Part shown: positions 34,867 to 42,939 of the stretch, one piece after another
How the letters are laid out: the number at the start of each line of letters is the position of its first letter
Numbering within the stretch: the first letter of the stretch is position 1
Position numbers and translations under genes: made by a program
NCBI GenBank assembly: GCA_910574835.1
Contig: CAJTDE010000004.1
Location: 1-64,000 of the forward strand
Source: Clostridia bacterium
GTDB lineage: Bacteria; Bacillota; Clostridia; Lachnospirales; Lachnospiraceae
DNA: 64,000 bases
Direction of reading: 5' to 3'
Notes under the pieces: generated by a model
Databases searched by the model: none
What the model saw: only the letters and a program-made list of their open reading frames with translations
What the model was told of the DNA's origin: nothing

Positions 34867-35452
34867 CCGCCGCCACATAGAACGGCACACCAAGACAGGA
34901 AATCATAAAAAGGTTTCCTGTTTTTTTGCGTTTATTTTTGGCGTTTTTGAAAAACCGCCGTATTGCCACACGAAAAGGGAAACATGACATACTCTTTGTT
35001 TGGCAGTTTTCAATTTTCGGTGGTGTGGGGAATGAAAGGAAAATGAAGAAATTTTTCAAAATTCCCGCCTATCCGGGCTTGTGCGGTTTTGTAAGGAATG
35101 AGGGGAAATTTCCGCAAATCACCGTCATTTTTGCTTTGCGTGGTGTTGTAGGTAGTAGGGGGAGAAATACCGCCGCAGAGTTGGCAAAATTCCCGCCCCG
35201 TCCGTCGAGGGTATCAGAAAATTCCATGAGATATTTTCGCCGGAACGCAACAAACCAGCCACTAATAGCCGGATAGTAAGCAAACAGACCACACAGCGCA
35301 GTTTCTTAGAGCAAGATTCTACCACAGTACCAAATTTCGCCTTTCGGCTCATTTTGTCCTGCGGGAATCTTGTTGGGGTTGCCACCCCAAGCCCGCCTTT
35401 TTGCGGCTTGCGCCGCTTGAAAAAATCCACCCACGAAAGGAGGTTTACAGCC
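34867..35452 (+). other. Terminator, gene-free stretch and putative oriT of element C
   Basis: The first part is an intrinsic terminator (34895-34928, CAGGAAA / TTTCCTG then T-run). From about 34930 to 35300 I see no gene; short matches to the element B sequence (TACCGCCGCA) suggest decay. 35308-35436 is the oriT block almost identical to 25724-25850, with TTGGGG-TTGCCA-CCCCAA at 35373-35390 and GCGGC-TTGC-GCCGC after it, ending just before the mobC ribosome site. Confidence 0.68.
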
Positions 35453-35848
35453 ATGAAGAAATACAACACACCCCACCGCCACCGGGTAATCAAAACACGC
35501 TTGACCGAGGAAGAATACGCCGAGTTTTCCGAGCGTGTCACCCTCTGCAAAATGAGCCAAGCCGAGTTTATCCGGCAAGCACTTATCAAGTCAAGCATAC
35601 ACCCGGTCATTACCGTTTCCCCGGTCAATGATGAATTACTCTCTGCCGTGGGAAAACTCACAGCCGAATATGGAAAGATAGGCGGCAACTTGAACCAGAT
35701 TGCCCGCTGTCTGAATGAGTACGGCGCACCTTATAACGCCCTCTCCCAAGAGGTACGAGCCGCCACAGCGGGGCTTGCCGCCTTGAAGTTTGAAGTCTTG
35801 CAGAAAGTAGGTGAAGCCGTTGGCAACATTCAAACATATCAGCTCTAA
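35453..35848 (+). CDS. mobC: MobC-type relaxosome accessory protein (element C)
   Basis: 131 residues from ATG 35453 (AAAGGAGGTTTACAGCC upstream). Same layout as in element B: basic ribbon-helix-helix (KTRLTEEEYAEFSERV, MSQAEFIRQAL) and IGGNLNQIARCLNEYG. Differs at about one residue in ten, mainly in the N-terminal half, so the two elements diverged some time ago. Confidence 0.88.
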   Translation: MKKYNTPHRHRVIKTRLTEEEYAEFSERVTLCKMSQAEFIRQALIKSSIHPVITVSPVNDELLSAVGKLTAEYGKIGGNLNQIARCLNEYGAPYNALSQEVRAATAGLAALKFEVLQKVGEAVGNIQTYQL

Positions 35849-37466
35849 AAATGCCGATTACGGGGCGGCTGAACAGTACCTAACCTTTGAGCATGACGAG
35901 TTTACCATGAAACCCACACTGGACGGAAACGGGAGGCTTGTTCTCCGTGACGATTACCGCATTTCCTCTCTGAATTGCGGTGATGAAGATTTCGCCATAG
36001 CGTGTATGCGTTCCAATCTGAAATACGGCAAGAACCAGAAGCGGGAGGACGTAAAGAGCCACCACTATATTATTTCCTTTGACCCCCGTGACGCACCAGA
36101 CAACGGCTTGACCGTAGACCGGGCGCAACAGTTAGGCGAGCAGTTCTGTAAAGAACATTTCCCCGGACACCAAGCCCTTGTATGCACCCACCCGGACGGG
36201 CATAACCACAGCGGAAATATCCATGTACATATCGTAATCAATTCCCTACGGATTGAGGAAGTACCCTTGCTGCCCTACATGGAAAGACCAGCCGACACAA
36301 GAGAGGGCTGCAAGCACCGCTGTACGGACGCAGCTATGGAATATTTCAAAGCGGAAGTCATGGAGATGTGCTACCGGGAAAACCTCTATCAGATTGACTT
36401 GCTGAACGGGAGCAAGAACCGCATTACCGAGCGTGAGTATTGGGCGAAGCGGAAAGGACAAGCCGCACTGGATAAAGAGAACGCTTCCCATGCCGCCGCA
36501 GGAGAGCCGCCCAAAGTCACAAAATTTGAAACCGACAAGGAGAAGCTACGGCGCACAATCCGAGCCGCCCTGTCCTCTGCCGTTTCCTTTGAGGATTTTT
36601 CCGGGAAGCTGTTGCAACAGGGCGTGACCGTCAAGGAGAGCCGGGGGAGATTATCGTATCTCACGCCGGACAGGACGAAGCCCATCACCGCCCGGAAACT
36701 GGGTGATGATTTTGACCGTGCCGCCGTACTGGAAACACTCACCCAAAACGCACAGAACGCCGCCAGAGCCACCGAAACGCTCCTACCCCAACAGGAATAC
36801 CCCCACAGCATAAAAGACCGTTTACAGCGGAATAAAGCCGCCATAAACGCCCCGAAAAATGACGCTTCCCAACGGGAAGTTGTACAGCGCATGGTAGACA
36901 TAGCTGCCAAGAAAGCCGAGGGCAAGGGGAAAGGCTATGAGAAATGGGCGACCTTGCACAACTTGAAGCAAATGGCGGCTACCATGAGCGTTTACGAGGA
37001 ATCCGGCTTTACTTCCCCGGAGGAACTGGAAACCGCCCTTGCTGCCGCCAATACAGAACTGCATGAAACCACCGGGAAACTGAAAGCCGTGGAAAGCACT
37101 TTGCGGGAGAAAAAGGACTTGCAGAAACAGCTATTGGCGTATATCAAGACCAAGCCAGCCCGTGACGGACTGCGGGCGCAGAAAACGGAGAAAGCCCGAA
37201 AAGCCTACCGGGAGCAGCACGAAAGCGAATTTATCATTTCCGAATCTGCCGCCCGGTATTTCAAGGCACAGGGAATCTCCAAGCTGCCAGCGTCCAAAGC
37301 CCTACAAGCAGAGATTGAACAGCTTACAAGGGAGAAGAACACGCTTTACAACGAGTACCGGGAGAAGAAAGCAAGCGTCCGGGAATTGCAGACCGTAAAG
37401 GGCAATCTTGACCGAATCTTGCGCCGTGAGCCGGAACGGGGAAAGGGGCGGGAAAATGAACGGTAA
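35820..37466 (+). CDS. mobA: MOBP-type relaxase (element C)
   Basis: About 548 residues, TTG 35820 preferred over GTG 35811. Metal-binding motif HPDGHNHSGNIHVHIVINS is intact, as are SSKNADYGAAEQYL and SHHYIISFDP. The C-terminal coiled coil is slightly longer than in element B because of an insertion near 355 (APKNDASQREVVQRM). It should act on the oriT at 35308-35436 and, because that sequence is shared, perhaps on the oriT of element B too. Confidence 0.9.
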   Translation: MATFKHISSKNADYGAAEQYLTFEHDEFTMKPTLDGNGRLVLRDDYRISSLNCGDEDFAIACMRSNLKYGKNQKREDVKSHHYIISFDPRDAPDNGLTVDRAQQLGEQFCKEHFPGHQALVCTHPDGHNHSGNIHVHIVINSLRIEEVPLLPYMERPADTREGCKHRCTDAAMEYFKAEVMEMCYRENLYQIDLLNGSKNRITEREYWAKRKGQAALDKENASHAAAGEPPKVTKFETDKEKLRRTIRAALSSAVSFEDFSGKLLQQGVTVKESRGRLSYLTPDRTKPITARKLGDDFDRAAVLETLTQNAQNAARATETLLPQQEYPHSIKDRLQRNKAAINAPKNDASQREVVQRMVDIAAKKAEGKGKGYEKWATLHNLKQMAATMSVYEESGFTSPEELETALAAANTELHETTGKLKAVESTLREKKDLQKQLLAYIKTKPARDGLRAQKTEKARKAYREQHESEFIISESAARYFKAQGISKLPASKALQAEIEQLTREKNTLYNEYREKKASVRELQTVKGNLDRILRREPERGKGRENER

Positions 37467-37842
37467 ACGCCCCTACATGGACTACCAACAACACAGAGCC
37501 GCCCGCCGCCTTGTGCATGAGTGCTGCAACTACGATAACGGCAACTGTATCTTGCTGGATAACGGCGAGCCTTGCGTATGCGTCCAGAGTATCAGCTATT
37601 CGCTTATATGCCGCTGGTTTAGGATAGCCGTGCTGCCGCTGGACGGGAAACTGGAAGCCGCCCTACTCCACCGGGCAGACAGGAAACACTGTACCGAGTG
37701 CGGCGGGTATTTTCTCCCCAAGTCAAACCGGGGGAAATACTGCCCGGATTGCGCCGGACGCATGAAAAGAATCAAAGCCGCACAGCGCAAGCGGAAACAG
37801 AGGGATAAATGTCACGCTTTAGGATATTCCAAACCCCCGTAA
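37456..37842 (+). CDS. Cys_rich_VLP-domain protein (element C)
   Basis: 128 residues: AARRLVHECCNYDNGNCILL, CVCVQSISYSLICRWFRIAVLPLD and the ribbon CTECGGYFL ... YCPDCAGRMKR. Overlaps the end of mobA by 11 bp, as in element B. Confidence 0.83.
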   Translation: MNGKRPYMDYQQHRAARRLVHECCNYDNGNCILLDNGEPCVCVQSISYSLICRWFRIAVLPLDGKLEAALLHRADRKHCTECGGYFLPKSNRGKYCPDCAGRMKRIKAAQRKRKQRDKCHALGYSKPP

Positions 37843-37954
37843 ATCAAGGCTTTTTTGACCGCCCCGGGCGGGTGGGCGATATTTATATCCTTTACCCCCA
37901 AAAACGGCGTTCTAAAGCGTAACAGAAGCCCAAAACAGACCAAAGGAGGAACGA

Positions 37955-38719
37955 ATGGCAGACAACCGCAAATATTACTACCTAAAGCTGAAAGAGAGCT
38001 ATTTTGACGAGGACGCTATCGTGCTGCTGGAAAGTATGCAGGACGGTATGCTCTACTCAAACATTCTCTTGAAGATGTACTTAAAATCGCTGAAAAACGG
38101 GGGAAAGCTCCAGCTTGCCGAGAATATCCCCTACACCGCACAGATGATAGCCACCATCACCCGCCAGCAAGTCGGCACAGTGGAAAGGGCTTTGCAGATT
38201 TTTATGAAACTGGGGCTTGTAGAACCCTTGCAGAACGGGGCTTTGTACATGAGCAACATTGAACTTTTAATCGGTCAGTCCTCTACCGAGGGGGAGCGGA
38301 AACGCCGTGCAAGGCTGGCTTTGCAGGAACAAAAGGCATTGCCGGAAGCCGTGGCGGACAAACGTCCACCAGACGGGGCGGACATTTGTCCACCAGAGAT
38401 AGAGATAGAGAAAGAGATAGATATAGAGTTAGAGATAAAGAGAGAGGGAGAGCTAAAGAAAGGACAGACCGCCCCCGCCCCTTTTGGCAGATACAAAAAC
38501 GTCTTTTTGTCAGAAAAAGAGCTTGCGGAGCTGCAAGAGGAGCTTCCCGGCAAATGGGAGTATTACATTGACCGTCTATCCGGCTATATCGCTTCCAGCG
38601 GGAAGAACTACAAGAACCATGCCGCCACTATCCGGCGTTGGGCGGCTGATGACAAGGCAAAGGGGAAGCCGAAAAAGGGAATCCCCGATTATTCCTACAA
38701 AGAGGGCGAGAGCCTTTGA
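37955..38719 (+). CDS. Phage replisome-organizer-type Rep with the element-B C-terminal module
   Basis: 254 residues. The N-terminal 120 match the phage replisome organizer domain (KYYYLKLKESYFDEDAIVLLESMQDG, YSNILLKMYLKSLKNGGKLQL, TVERALQIFMKLGLV). The last 80 residues (FLSEKELAELQEELPGKWEYYIDRLSGYIASSGKNYKNHAA ... GIPDYSYKEGESL) match the C-terminus of the unrelated RepA_N protein of element B. The linker is coded by repeats (38356-38460). AAAGGAGGAACGA precedes the ATG. Confidence 0.85.
   Translation: MADNRKYYYLKLKESYFDEDAIVLLESMQDGMLYSNILLKMYLKSLKNGGKLQLAENIPYTAQMIATITRQQVGTVERALQIFMKLGLVEPLQNGALYMSNIELLIGQSSTEGERKRRARLALQEQKALPEAVADKRPPDGADICPPEIEIEKEIDIELEIKREGELKKGQTAPAPFGRYKNVFLSEKELAELQEELPGKWEYYIDRLSGYIASSGKNYKNHAATIRRWAADDKAKGKPKKGIPDYSYKEGESL
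38356..38460. repeat. Repeat cluster and purine tract inside the element C rep gene
   Basis: GGACAAACGTCCACCAGA (38356-38373) and GGACATTTGTCCACCAGA (38380-38397) are 24 bp apart and each contains a dyad. They are followed by about 60 bp of purine-rich tandem GAGATA/GAGAAA units, which could melt easily. Position inside rep parallels the repeats in the other two rep genes. Confidence 0.68.
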
Positions 38720-38781
38720 CCGCATAGACACAACGCCCCGTAAACAGGGCGTAAAAGACCATGAACAAGGAGGACGATTTT

Positions 38782-39633
38782 ATGTGTGATTATGATAACG
38801 CCATTTTCCGGCTTGCCACAGCACAGGAAGCAGAGCCGGAGGACTACACGGGCGAGGACGGGCTTTTGTATTGCGGGAGCTGCCGCCAGCCCAAAGAAGC
38901 CTATTTTGCAGAGGGAAAGACCTTTTTCGGACGTGACCGCCACCCCAAAGAATGTGACTGCCAGCGGAAACGCCGGGAAACGCTGGAAGCCGCAGACCGG
39001 GAGCAGAAGCACCGGGAGGAAGTGGAACGGCTGAAAAGAAAGGGCTTCACCGACCCGGCTATGAGGGAATGGACTTTCGGGAACGACAACGGGAAATGCC
39101 CGCAAATGTGCTATGCCCGTGAATATGTGGAGCTATGGGAGCAGATGAAAGATGAAAACCACGGATTGATTTTGTGGGGAAGTGTCGGCACAGGGAAAAG
39201 CTATTTTGCCGGGTGTATCGCCAATGCCCTCATGGAGAAAGAGATTTCCGTGTGCATGACAAACTTTGCGGCGATACTCAACGACCTTGCCGCCAGCTTC
39301 AAAGACCGCAACGAATATATCTCCCACCTTTGCAGCTTCCCCTTGCTTATCCTTGACGATTTCGGCATGGAGCGTGGCACGGAATACGGGCTTGAACAGG
39401 TTTACAACGTGATTGACAGCCGATACCGCAGCGGCAAGCCGTTAATCGTGACAACGAACCTCACGCTGGAAGAATTGCAGAACCCGGAGGACACCGCCCA
39501 CGCCCGCATTTATGACCGCCTTACGGAAATGTGCTGCCCCGTCTGCATTACCGGGGAGAATTTCAGAAAAGCCAAAGCACAGGCGAAAATGGAACGCCTT
39601 AAAACGCTGCTGAACAGAAAGGAGAGCCTATGA
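38782..39633 (+). CDS. DnaC/IstB-like AAA+ ATPase (element C)
   Basis: 283 residues from ATG 38782 (AAGGAGGACGATTTT upstream). Zinc segment LYCGSCRQPKEAYF, Walker A GSVGTGKSYFAG, LLILDDFGMERGTEYG and TTNLTLEEL are intact. Same length as the element B copy, with changes concentrated in the region between the zinc segment and Walker A. Confidence 0.88.
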   Translation: MCDYDNAIFRLATAQEAEPEDYTGEDGLLYCGSCRQPKEAYFAEGKTFFGRDRHPKECDCQRKRRETLEAADREQKHREEVERLKRKGFTDPAMREWTFGNDNGKCPQMCYAREYVELWEQMKDENHGLILWGSVGTGKSYFAGCIANALMEKEISVCMTNFAAILNDLAASFKDRNEYISHLCSFPLLILDDFGMERGTEYGLEQVYNVIDSRYRSGKPLIVTTNLTLEELQNPEDTAHARIYDRLTEMCCPVCITGENFRKAKAQAKMERLKTLLNRKESL

Positions 39634-39827
39634 CCGACACCCCCAACAGAAGCACCGCCACTACTGCCCGCCGCCCGGATTGCGTGACCGAGGTACGCCG
39701 GGGGAACACCGTTCTTGTAGTTTCCGGCTACTTCAAACAGGACACCACCGCCACCGCCGCCGACAAGATGATGAAAGTGCTGGAAGCGGAAAGCGCAGCC
39801 GGGGGAACTGCCGCCCATGCCATGTAA
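39630..39827 (+). CDS. TnpW-like small protein (element C)
   Basis: 65 residues, starting with a Thr/Ser-rich stretch and then CVTEVRRGNTVLVVSGYFKQDTTATAADKMMKVLEAE, the same plan as the 30002-30184 protein (short strands then a helix) with low identity. ATGA overlap with the ATPase gene. Function unknown. Confidence 0.62.
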   Translation: MTDTPNRSTATTARRPDCVTEVRRGNTVLVVSGYFKQDTTATAADKMMKVLEAESAAGGTAAHAM

Positions 39828-39890
39828 AGTGACATTCCTTACTGAAATTTATTCGACATTATGTGTCATAAAGTAGCAAAAAGGACTGTA

Positions 39891-39943
39891 CAGCCAGCCC
39901 CGCCCTATGGTATAATAGACATACGGAATAGTGGGGCTGGCTG
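39891..39943 (+). promoter_or_regulatory. Promoter framed by an 11-bp inverted repeat
   Basis: CAGCCAGCCCC (39891-39901) and GGGGCTGGCTG (39933-39943) are perfectly complementary and bracket TATAAT (39911-39916). Directly downstream is the recombinase stub at 39962. The symmetry suggests an operator or the recombinase att/control site. From 39828 to 39890 I see no gene. Confidence 0.6.
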
Positions 39944-39961
39944 TCGGAAACGGAGGAAACC

Positions 39962-40051
39962 ATGTTAAGACAGACCACCCAAAAAATCACCGCCCTTTAT
40001 CCGAGGTTATCCCATGATGATGATATGACAAAAGGACGTAAAGCCAAGTGA
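39962..40051 (+). pseudogene. Serine recombinase, 5' stub
   Basis: 29 codons: LRQTTQKITALYPRLSHDDD is the typical start of large serine recombinases of this family, with the catalytic serine in PRLSHDDD. Then the frame continues MTKGRKAK and stops. CGGAGGAAACC forms the ribosome site. The rest of the gene is not found within the window. It marks where element C was cut, probably by element D or a deletion. Confidence 0.8.
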
Positions 40052-40058
40052 TTTTTTT

Positions 40059-40085
40059 CGGCATCCATAGGGGATGCCGTTTTTG
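40059..40085 (+). terminator. Terminator after the recombinase stub
   Basis: CGGCATCC pairs with GGATGCCG across a 5-nt loop, then TTTTTG. It lies 7 bp after the stub stop codon and just before the 3' end of the minus-strand recombinase of element D. Confidence 0.65.
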
Positions 40086-40087
40086 CA

Positions 40088-41701
40088 TTATTGGATAGCC
40101 CCGACAAATTTGTAGTAGATGGTAATGCGCTTTTCTTTACCCTTGCGGCAGCGTCCCATACCCGGCGTTTCGTAAATCGTAATCCGGTCAATCAGTTCGT
40201 GAAGCATGAAGCGGTCGAGTTTTTCAAAGCTGGTGTATTTCTGGATAAGGTCAGCGAAGCGGTCAATATCAGCTTTGGTATCCCGTATCTTTTCCAGCGC
40301 CTTTTCCATCTCCGCAATGTTCGCTTTCAGCGTTGCCCGTTCCGTATCGTAGTCTGCGATAAACATGGTAAAGATATGGTCGGGCAGCTTGCCGCTCATG
40401 TTGTCCTCATAGGTGCGTTTCAGCTTCACGTCCAGATCGGCCAGCCGATTCTTTGCCGATGCAATGTCACGCTTCATTGTTGCGGTCTGTTTCTGCTGGT
40501 CGGCGCATTTCAGTTCCATGAGCCGCTGTGCGGCTTTTTCAGCGTCCTCGCTGAACAGTTTCGCGTTGCGGCGGATGTCCTCAAGCACTGCCTGGTGAAA
40601 GGTGTCACGGTTGATGTAGTGGCTGGAGCAGGCTAATTTCCCAATCGCGTGGCTGCGCCCGCAGTTGTAGTAGAAGTATTTCTGCTGGCTTACCTTGGGA
40701 AGCATGGAGGTTCCGCAGGCTTCACAGAAGAACAGCCCTGCAAATAAATCGGGTTCGTCTTTCGCCTGAATGGTCTTTTTCCGCGCTCCCATGCGTTTCT
40801 GCGCTTCATCAAATAATTCCCGCGATACAATGGGTTCGTGCGTATTGGGAACCACGATCCAGTCCTCTTTGGGGATGGGTTCCCGCTTCTTGCTGCGGTA
40901 GGATGGCGTGTATTCCCGTCCCTGCACCATGCTCCCCACATAGATTTCGTTTTTCAACATAAACTGCACATAAGTCCGCGTCCAGAAGTGGCGGCGTTCA
41001 AACTCGCCATCCCGTTCAGGGTTGTGCTTGCGGAAGCGGGTGTATTCCTTGGGGGATAAGATGCCCTCGTTGTTCAGGGTAGAAGCAATGCTCCTTGCCC
41101 CAATCCCTGCCGCACACATTTCAAACATCCGCCGGACAACCGGCGCGGTTTCCTCGTTGATGATCAGCTTGTGCTTATCGTCAGGATGCCGCAGGTAGCC
41201 ATAGGGGTCGAGTGCGCCGAGGTATTCGCCGCGCTTTGCTTTGGTATGGAGGGTGGACTTGATTTTGGTGGAAATATCCTTGGCGTACATATCGTTCAGG
41301 ATGTGCTTGAACGGCGTAATGTCCATGCTGCTGGTCTGGTTCAGCGTGTCAACTCCGTCGTTCAGGGCGATGTAGCGCACATGACGCTCCGGGAAATAAA
41401 TCTCTGTGTACTGCCCGCACATGATGTAGTTACGGCCAAGGCGGGAGAGGTCTTTGGTAATGACCAGATTGATGCGCCCTTTTTCAATGTCGGCAATCAT
41501 CCGCTGGAAGCCGGGACGGTCAAAATTCGTACCTGAGAATCCGTCGTCGATATAGGTATCGACAACCTCCCAGCCCTGTTTCTGCACATACTCGGTCAGT
41601 AATGCCCGCTGGTTCCCAATGCTCATAGATTCGTGGTCGGCTCCATCTTCGGAAGAAAGCCGGCAATAGATAGCGGCTCTGTAATTCTGTTGTTCCCTCA
41701 T
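40088..41701 (-). CDS. Large serine recombinase of element D
   Basis: 537 residues, complete. Catalytic Ser16 in IYCRLSSEDG, DDGFSGTNFDRPGF and KDLSRLGRN, recombinase domain about 160-290, zinc ribbon FFCEACGTSM ... GRSHAIGKLACSS near 335-370 and a coiled coil 390-490. A Tn4451/TnpX-like member. AAGGAGGCAGTTTT precedes the ATG. It is the last gene before the left boundary of element D. Confidence 0.93.
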   Translation of the reverse strand: MREQQNYRAAIYCRLSSEDGADHESMSIGNQRALLTEYVQKQGWEVVDTYIDDGFSGTNFDRPGFQRMIADIEKGRINLVITKDLSRLGRNYIMCGQYTEIYFPERHVRYIALNDGVDTLNQTSSMDITPFKHILNDMYAKDISTKIKSTLHTKAKRGEYLGALDPYGYLRHPDDKHKLIINEETAPVVRRMFEMCAAGIGARSIASTLNNEGILSPKEYTRFRKHNPERDGEFERRHFWTRTYVQFMLKNEIYVGSMVQGREYTPSYRSKKREPIPKEDWIVVPNTHEPIVSRELFDEAQKRMGARKKTIQAKDEPDLFAGLFFCEACGTSMLPKVSQQKYFYYNCGRSHAIGKLACSSHYINRDTFHQAVLEDIRRNAKLFSEDAEKAAQRLMELKCADQQKQTATMKRDIASAKNRLADLDVKLKRTYEDNMSGKLPDHIFTMFIADYDTERATLKANIAEMEKALEKIRDTKADIDRFADLIQKYTSFEKLDRFMLHELIDRITIYETPGMGRCRKGKEKRITIYYKFVGAIQ

Positions 41702-41828
41702 AAAACTGCCTCCTTATCAGTCCGAGAAACAACAGGGTTTATGCTCGTCTGTCATCTATACTATACCACATTAAAGCGTTAAAGTCAAGCTGACAGCCTG
41801 CTGCTTCTGACGATATTGCGCACAAATT

Positions 41829-42008
41829 TCAACTGCCTGTATCGTAAAGGATTTTCTTTACGGCGGCTTCGTGGATAGCTTCACTTGCCGTCCTTGTGCC
41901 GCTGAAAACGCTGACCACCCGGATGGTGTCACGCCCGATGGTAAGCTGGTAGCCCTGTTCGGACGGCTCCATAACGGGGGATTTTTGCTCTTTCGTTACT
42001 GTGTCCAT
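41829..42008 (-). CDS. tnpW: TnpW-family protein
   Basis: 59 residues from ATG 42008 (AAGGGAGGTTTTGT upstream): VTKEQKSPVMEPSEQGYQLTIGRDTIRVVSVFSGTRTASEAI. This is the transposon-encoded TnpW family known from Tn4451-type elements next to the large recombinase. Its function is not established. Confidence 0.82.
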   Translation of the reverse strand: MDTVTKEQKSPVMEPSEQGYQLTIGRDTIRVVSVFSGTRTASEAIHEAAVKKILYDTGS

Positions 42009-42078
42009 ACAAAACCTCCCTTGCAATGAAAAGGGCCGCAGACGGGAAGTGTCTGCGGCTCCTATGTATGATTTGCCA

Positions 42079-42939
42079 TCATCCCTTAAAGCGGTAGGGC
42101 AGCTTATGGCCGCCGCGCTGCTGGCTGTTATACTTTTCCAGAATGACGCGGGCAAAGCGGAGTGCTGCTTTATTGGTGGAAAAGTCCATCTTGCCGCGCC
42201 GGATGATTTCCTCCGGGTCAACCGCAGACAGCCGCTTGATGAAAGTACGGTCGTCCAGTTCGGTTTCATAGGTTTTCAGAAACAGCGCCATGCCGGAGAG
42301 CATAGACGCACGGAGGGAGATGGACGCGCCGTGCCATGTGCCGTCCAGGAGTACCAGCAGGCGGGAAAAAGCCGATCCGCCAAGCAGACGGTAGGCGTTG
42401 ATGATCGCGCGGGTAGAGAGGATTTCGTAAGCATCGCCGCTTTTCTTATCCAGCACCCACACAAAGCCAGCCGATTCCACCAGACGCTTGATTTCCAGCA
42501 CCTCGGCATCCGTGCCGGACTCCAGCAGGGCTTTTGTGGCGTGGGAGAGCCGCAGCCGGCCCTTGGACTGATCCAGCTTGAAATACAGTTCGGCTTCCTG
42601 CTCATAACTCAAACCGGTATAAATCAGGCAGGGGACGGTAACGTTGCCGCCGTCTGCCATTTTCCGCATGGCGGCGATCCGGTGCTGTCCGTCCACCACG
42701 TTAAATTTGCCGTCCCGGAAGCTGACCACCAGAGGGGTCAATAAGCGGTCGTCCCACTTGGCAATCAGGCGGTCAACGTCCTCCGGCTCCACGGGCCGCT
42801 GATAGGGCAGGCCGGAAGTAAGCTGGTTGCTGGATAAGTCGCGCTGTACGCCGGGATTGGTATACTGTGTTTCTGTTAAAAGGTTCTGCTGTTCCGTGCG
42901 CTCCGAACCGGGCGGACGGCGTTTTTTTCGATTGCTCAT
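42079..42939 (-). CDS. DUF6551-type ParB-like protein
   Basis: 286 residues. A ParB-like nuclease/CTP fold is suggested by LPYQRPVEPEDVDRLIAKWDDRLLTPLVVS near 45 and by FNVVDGQHRIAAMRKM near 80. The rest is helical and not recognised. Overlaps ParB by 4 bp (ATGA). The ParB-DUF6551-TnpW-recombinase order is a known block in Clostridia elements. Its precise role is unknown. Confidence 0.78.
   Translation of the reverse strand: MSNRKKRRPPGSERTEQQNLLTETQYTNPGVQRDLSSNQLTSGLPYQRPVEPEDVDRLIAKWDDRLLTPLVVSFRDGKFNVVDGQHRIAAMRKMADGGNVTVPCLIYTGLSYEQEAELYFKLDQSKGRLRLSHATKALLESGTDAEVLEIKRLVESAGFVWVLDKKSGDAYEILSTRAIINAYRLLGGSAFSRLLVLLDGTWHGASISLRASMLSGMALFLKTYETELDDRTFIKRLSAVDPEEIIRRGKMDFSTNKAALRFARVILEKYNSQQRGGHKLPYRFKG

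Larger units (their letters stand above)
31880..40051 (+). mobile_element. Element C: second IME of the element-B family
   Basis: Left edge is the break in Maff2. Gene order after the cargo is the same as in element B: sigma-like, orf8-type HTH, oriT, mobC, mobA, Cys_rich_VLP, Rep, DnaC-like, TnpW-like. The cargo is a GntR-ABC operon. A serine recombinase gene starts at 39962 on the plus strand but is cut after about 20 codons, so the element can probably no longer move by itself. The right edge is uncertain and may lie within 39960-40090. Confidence 0.72.
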
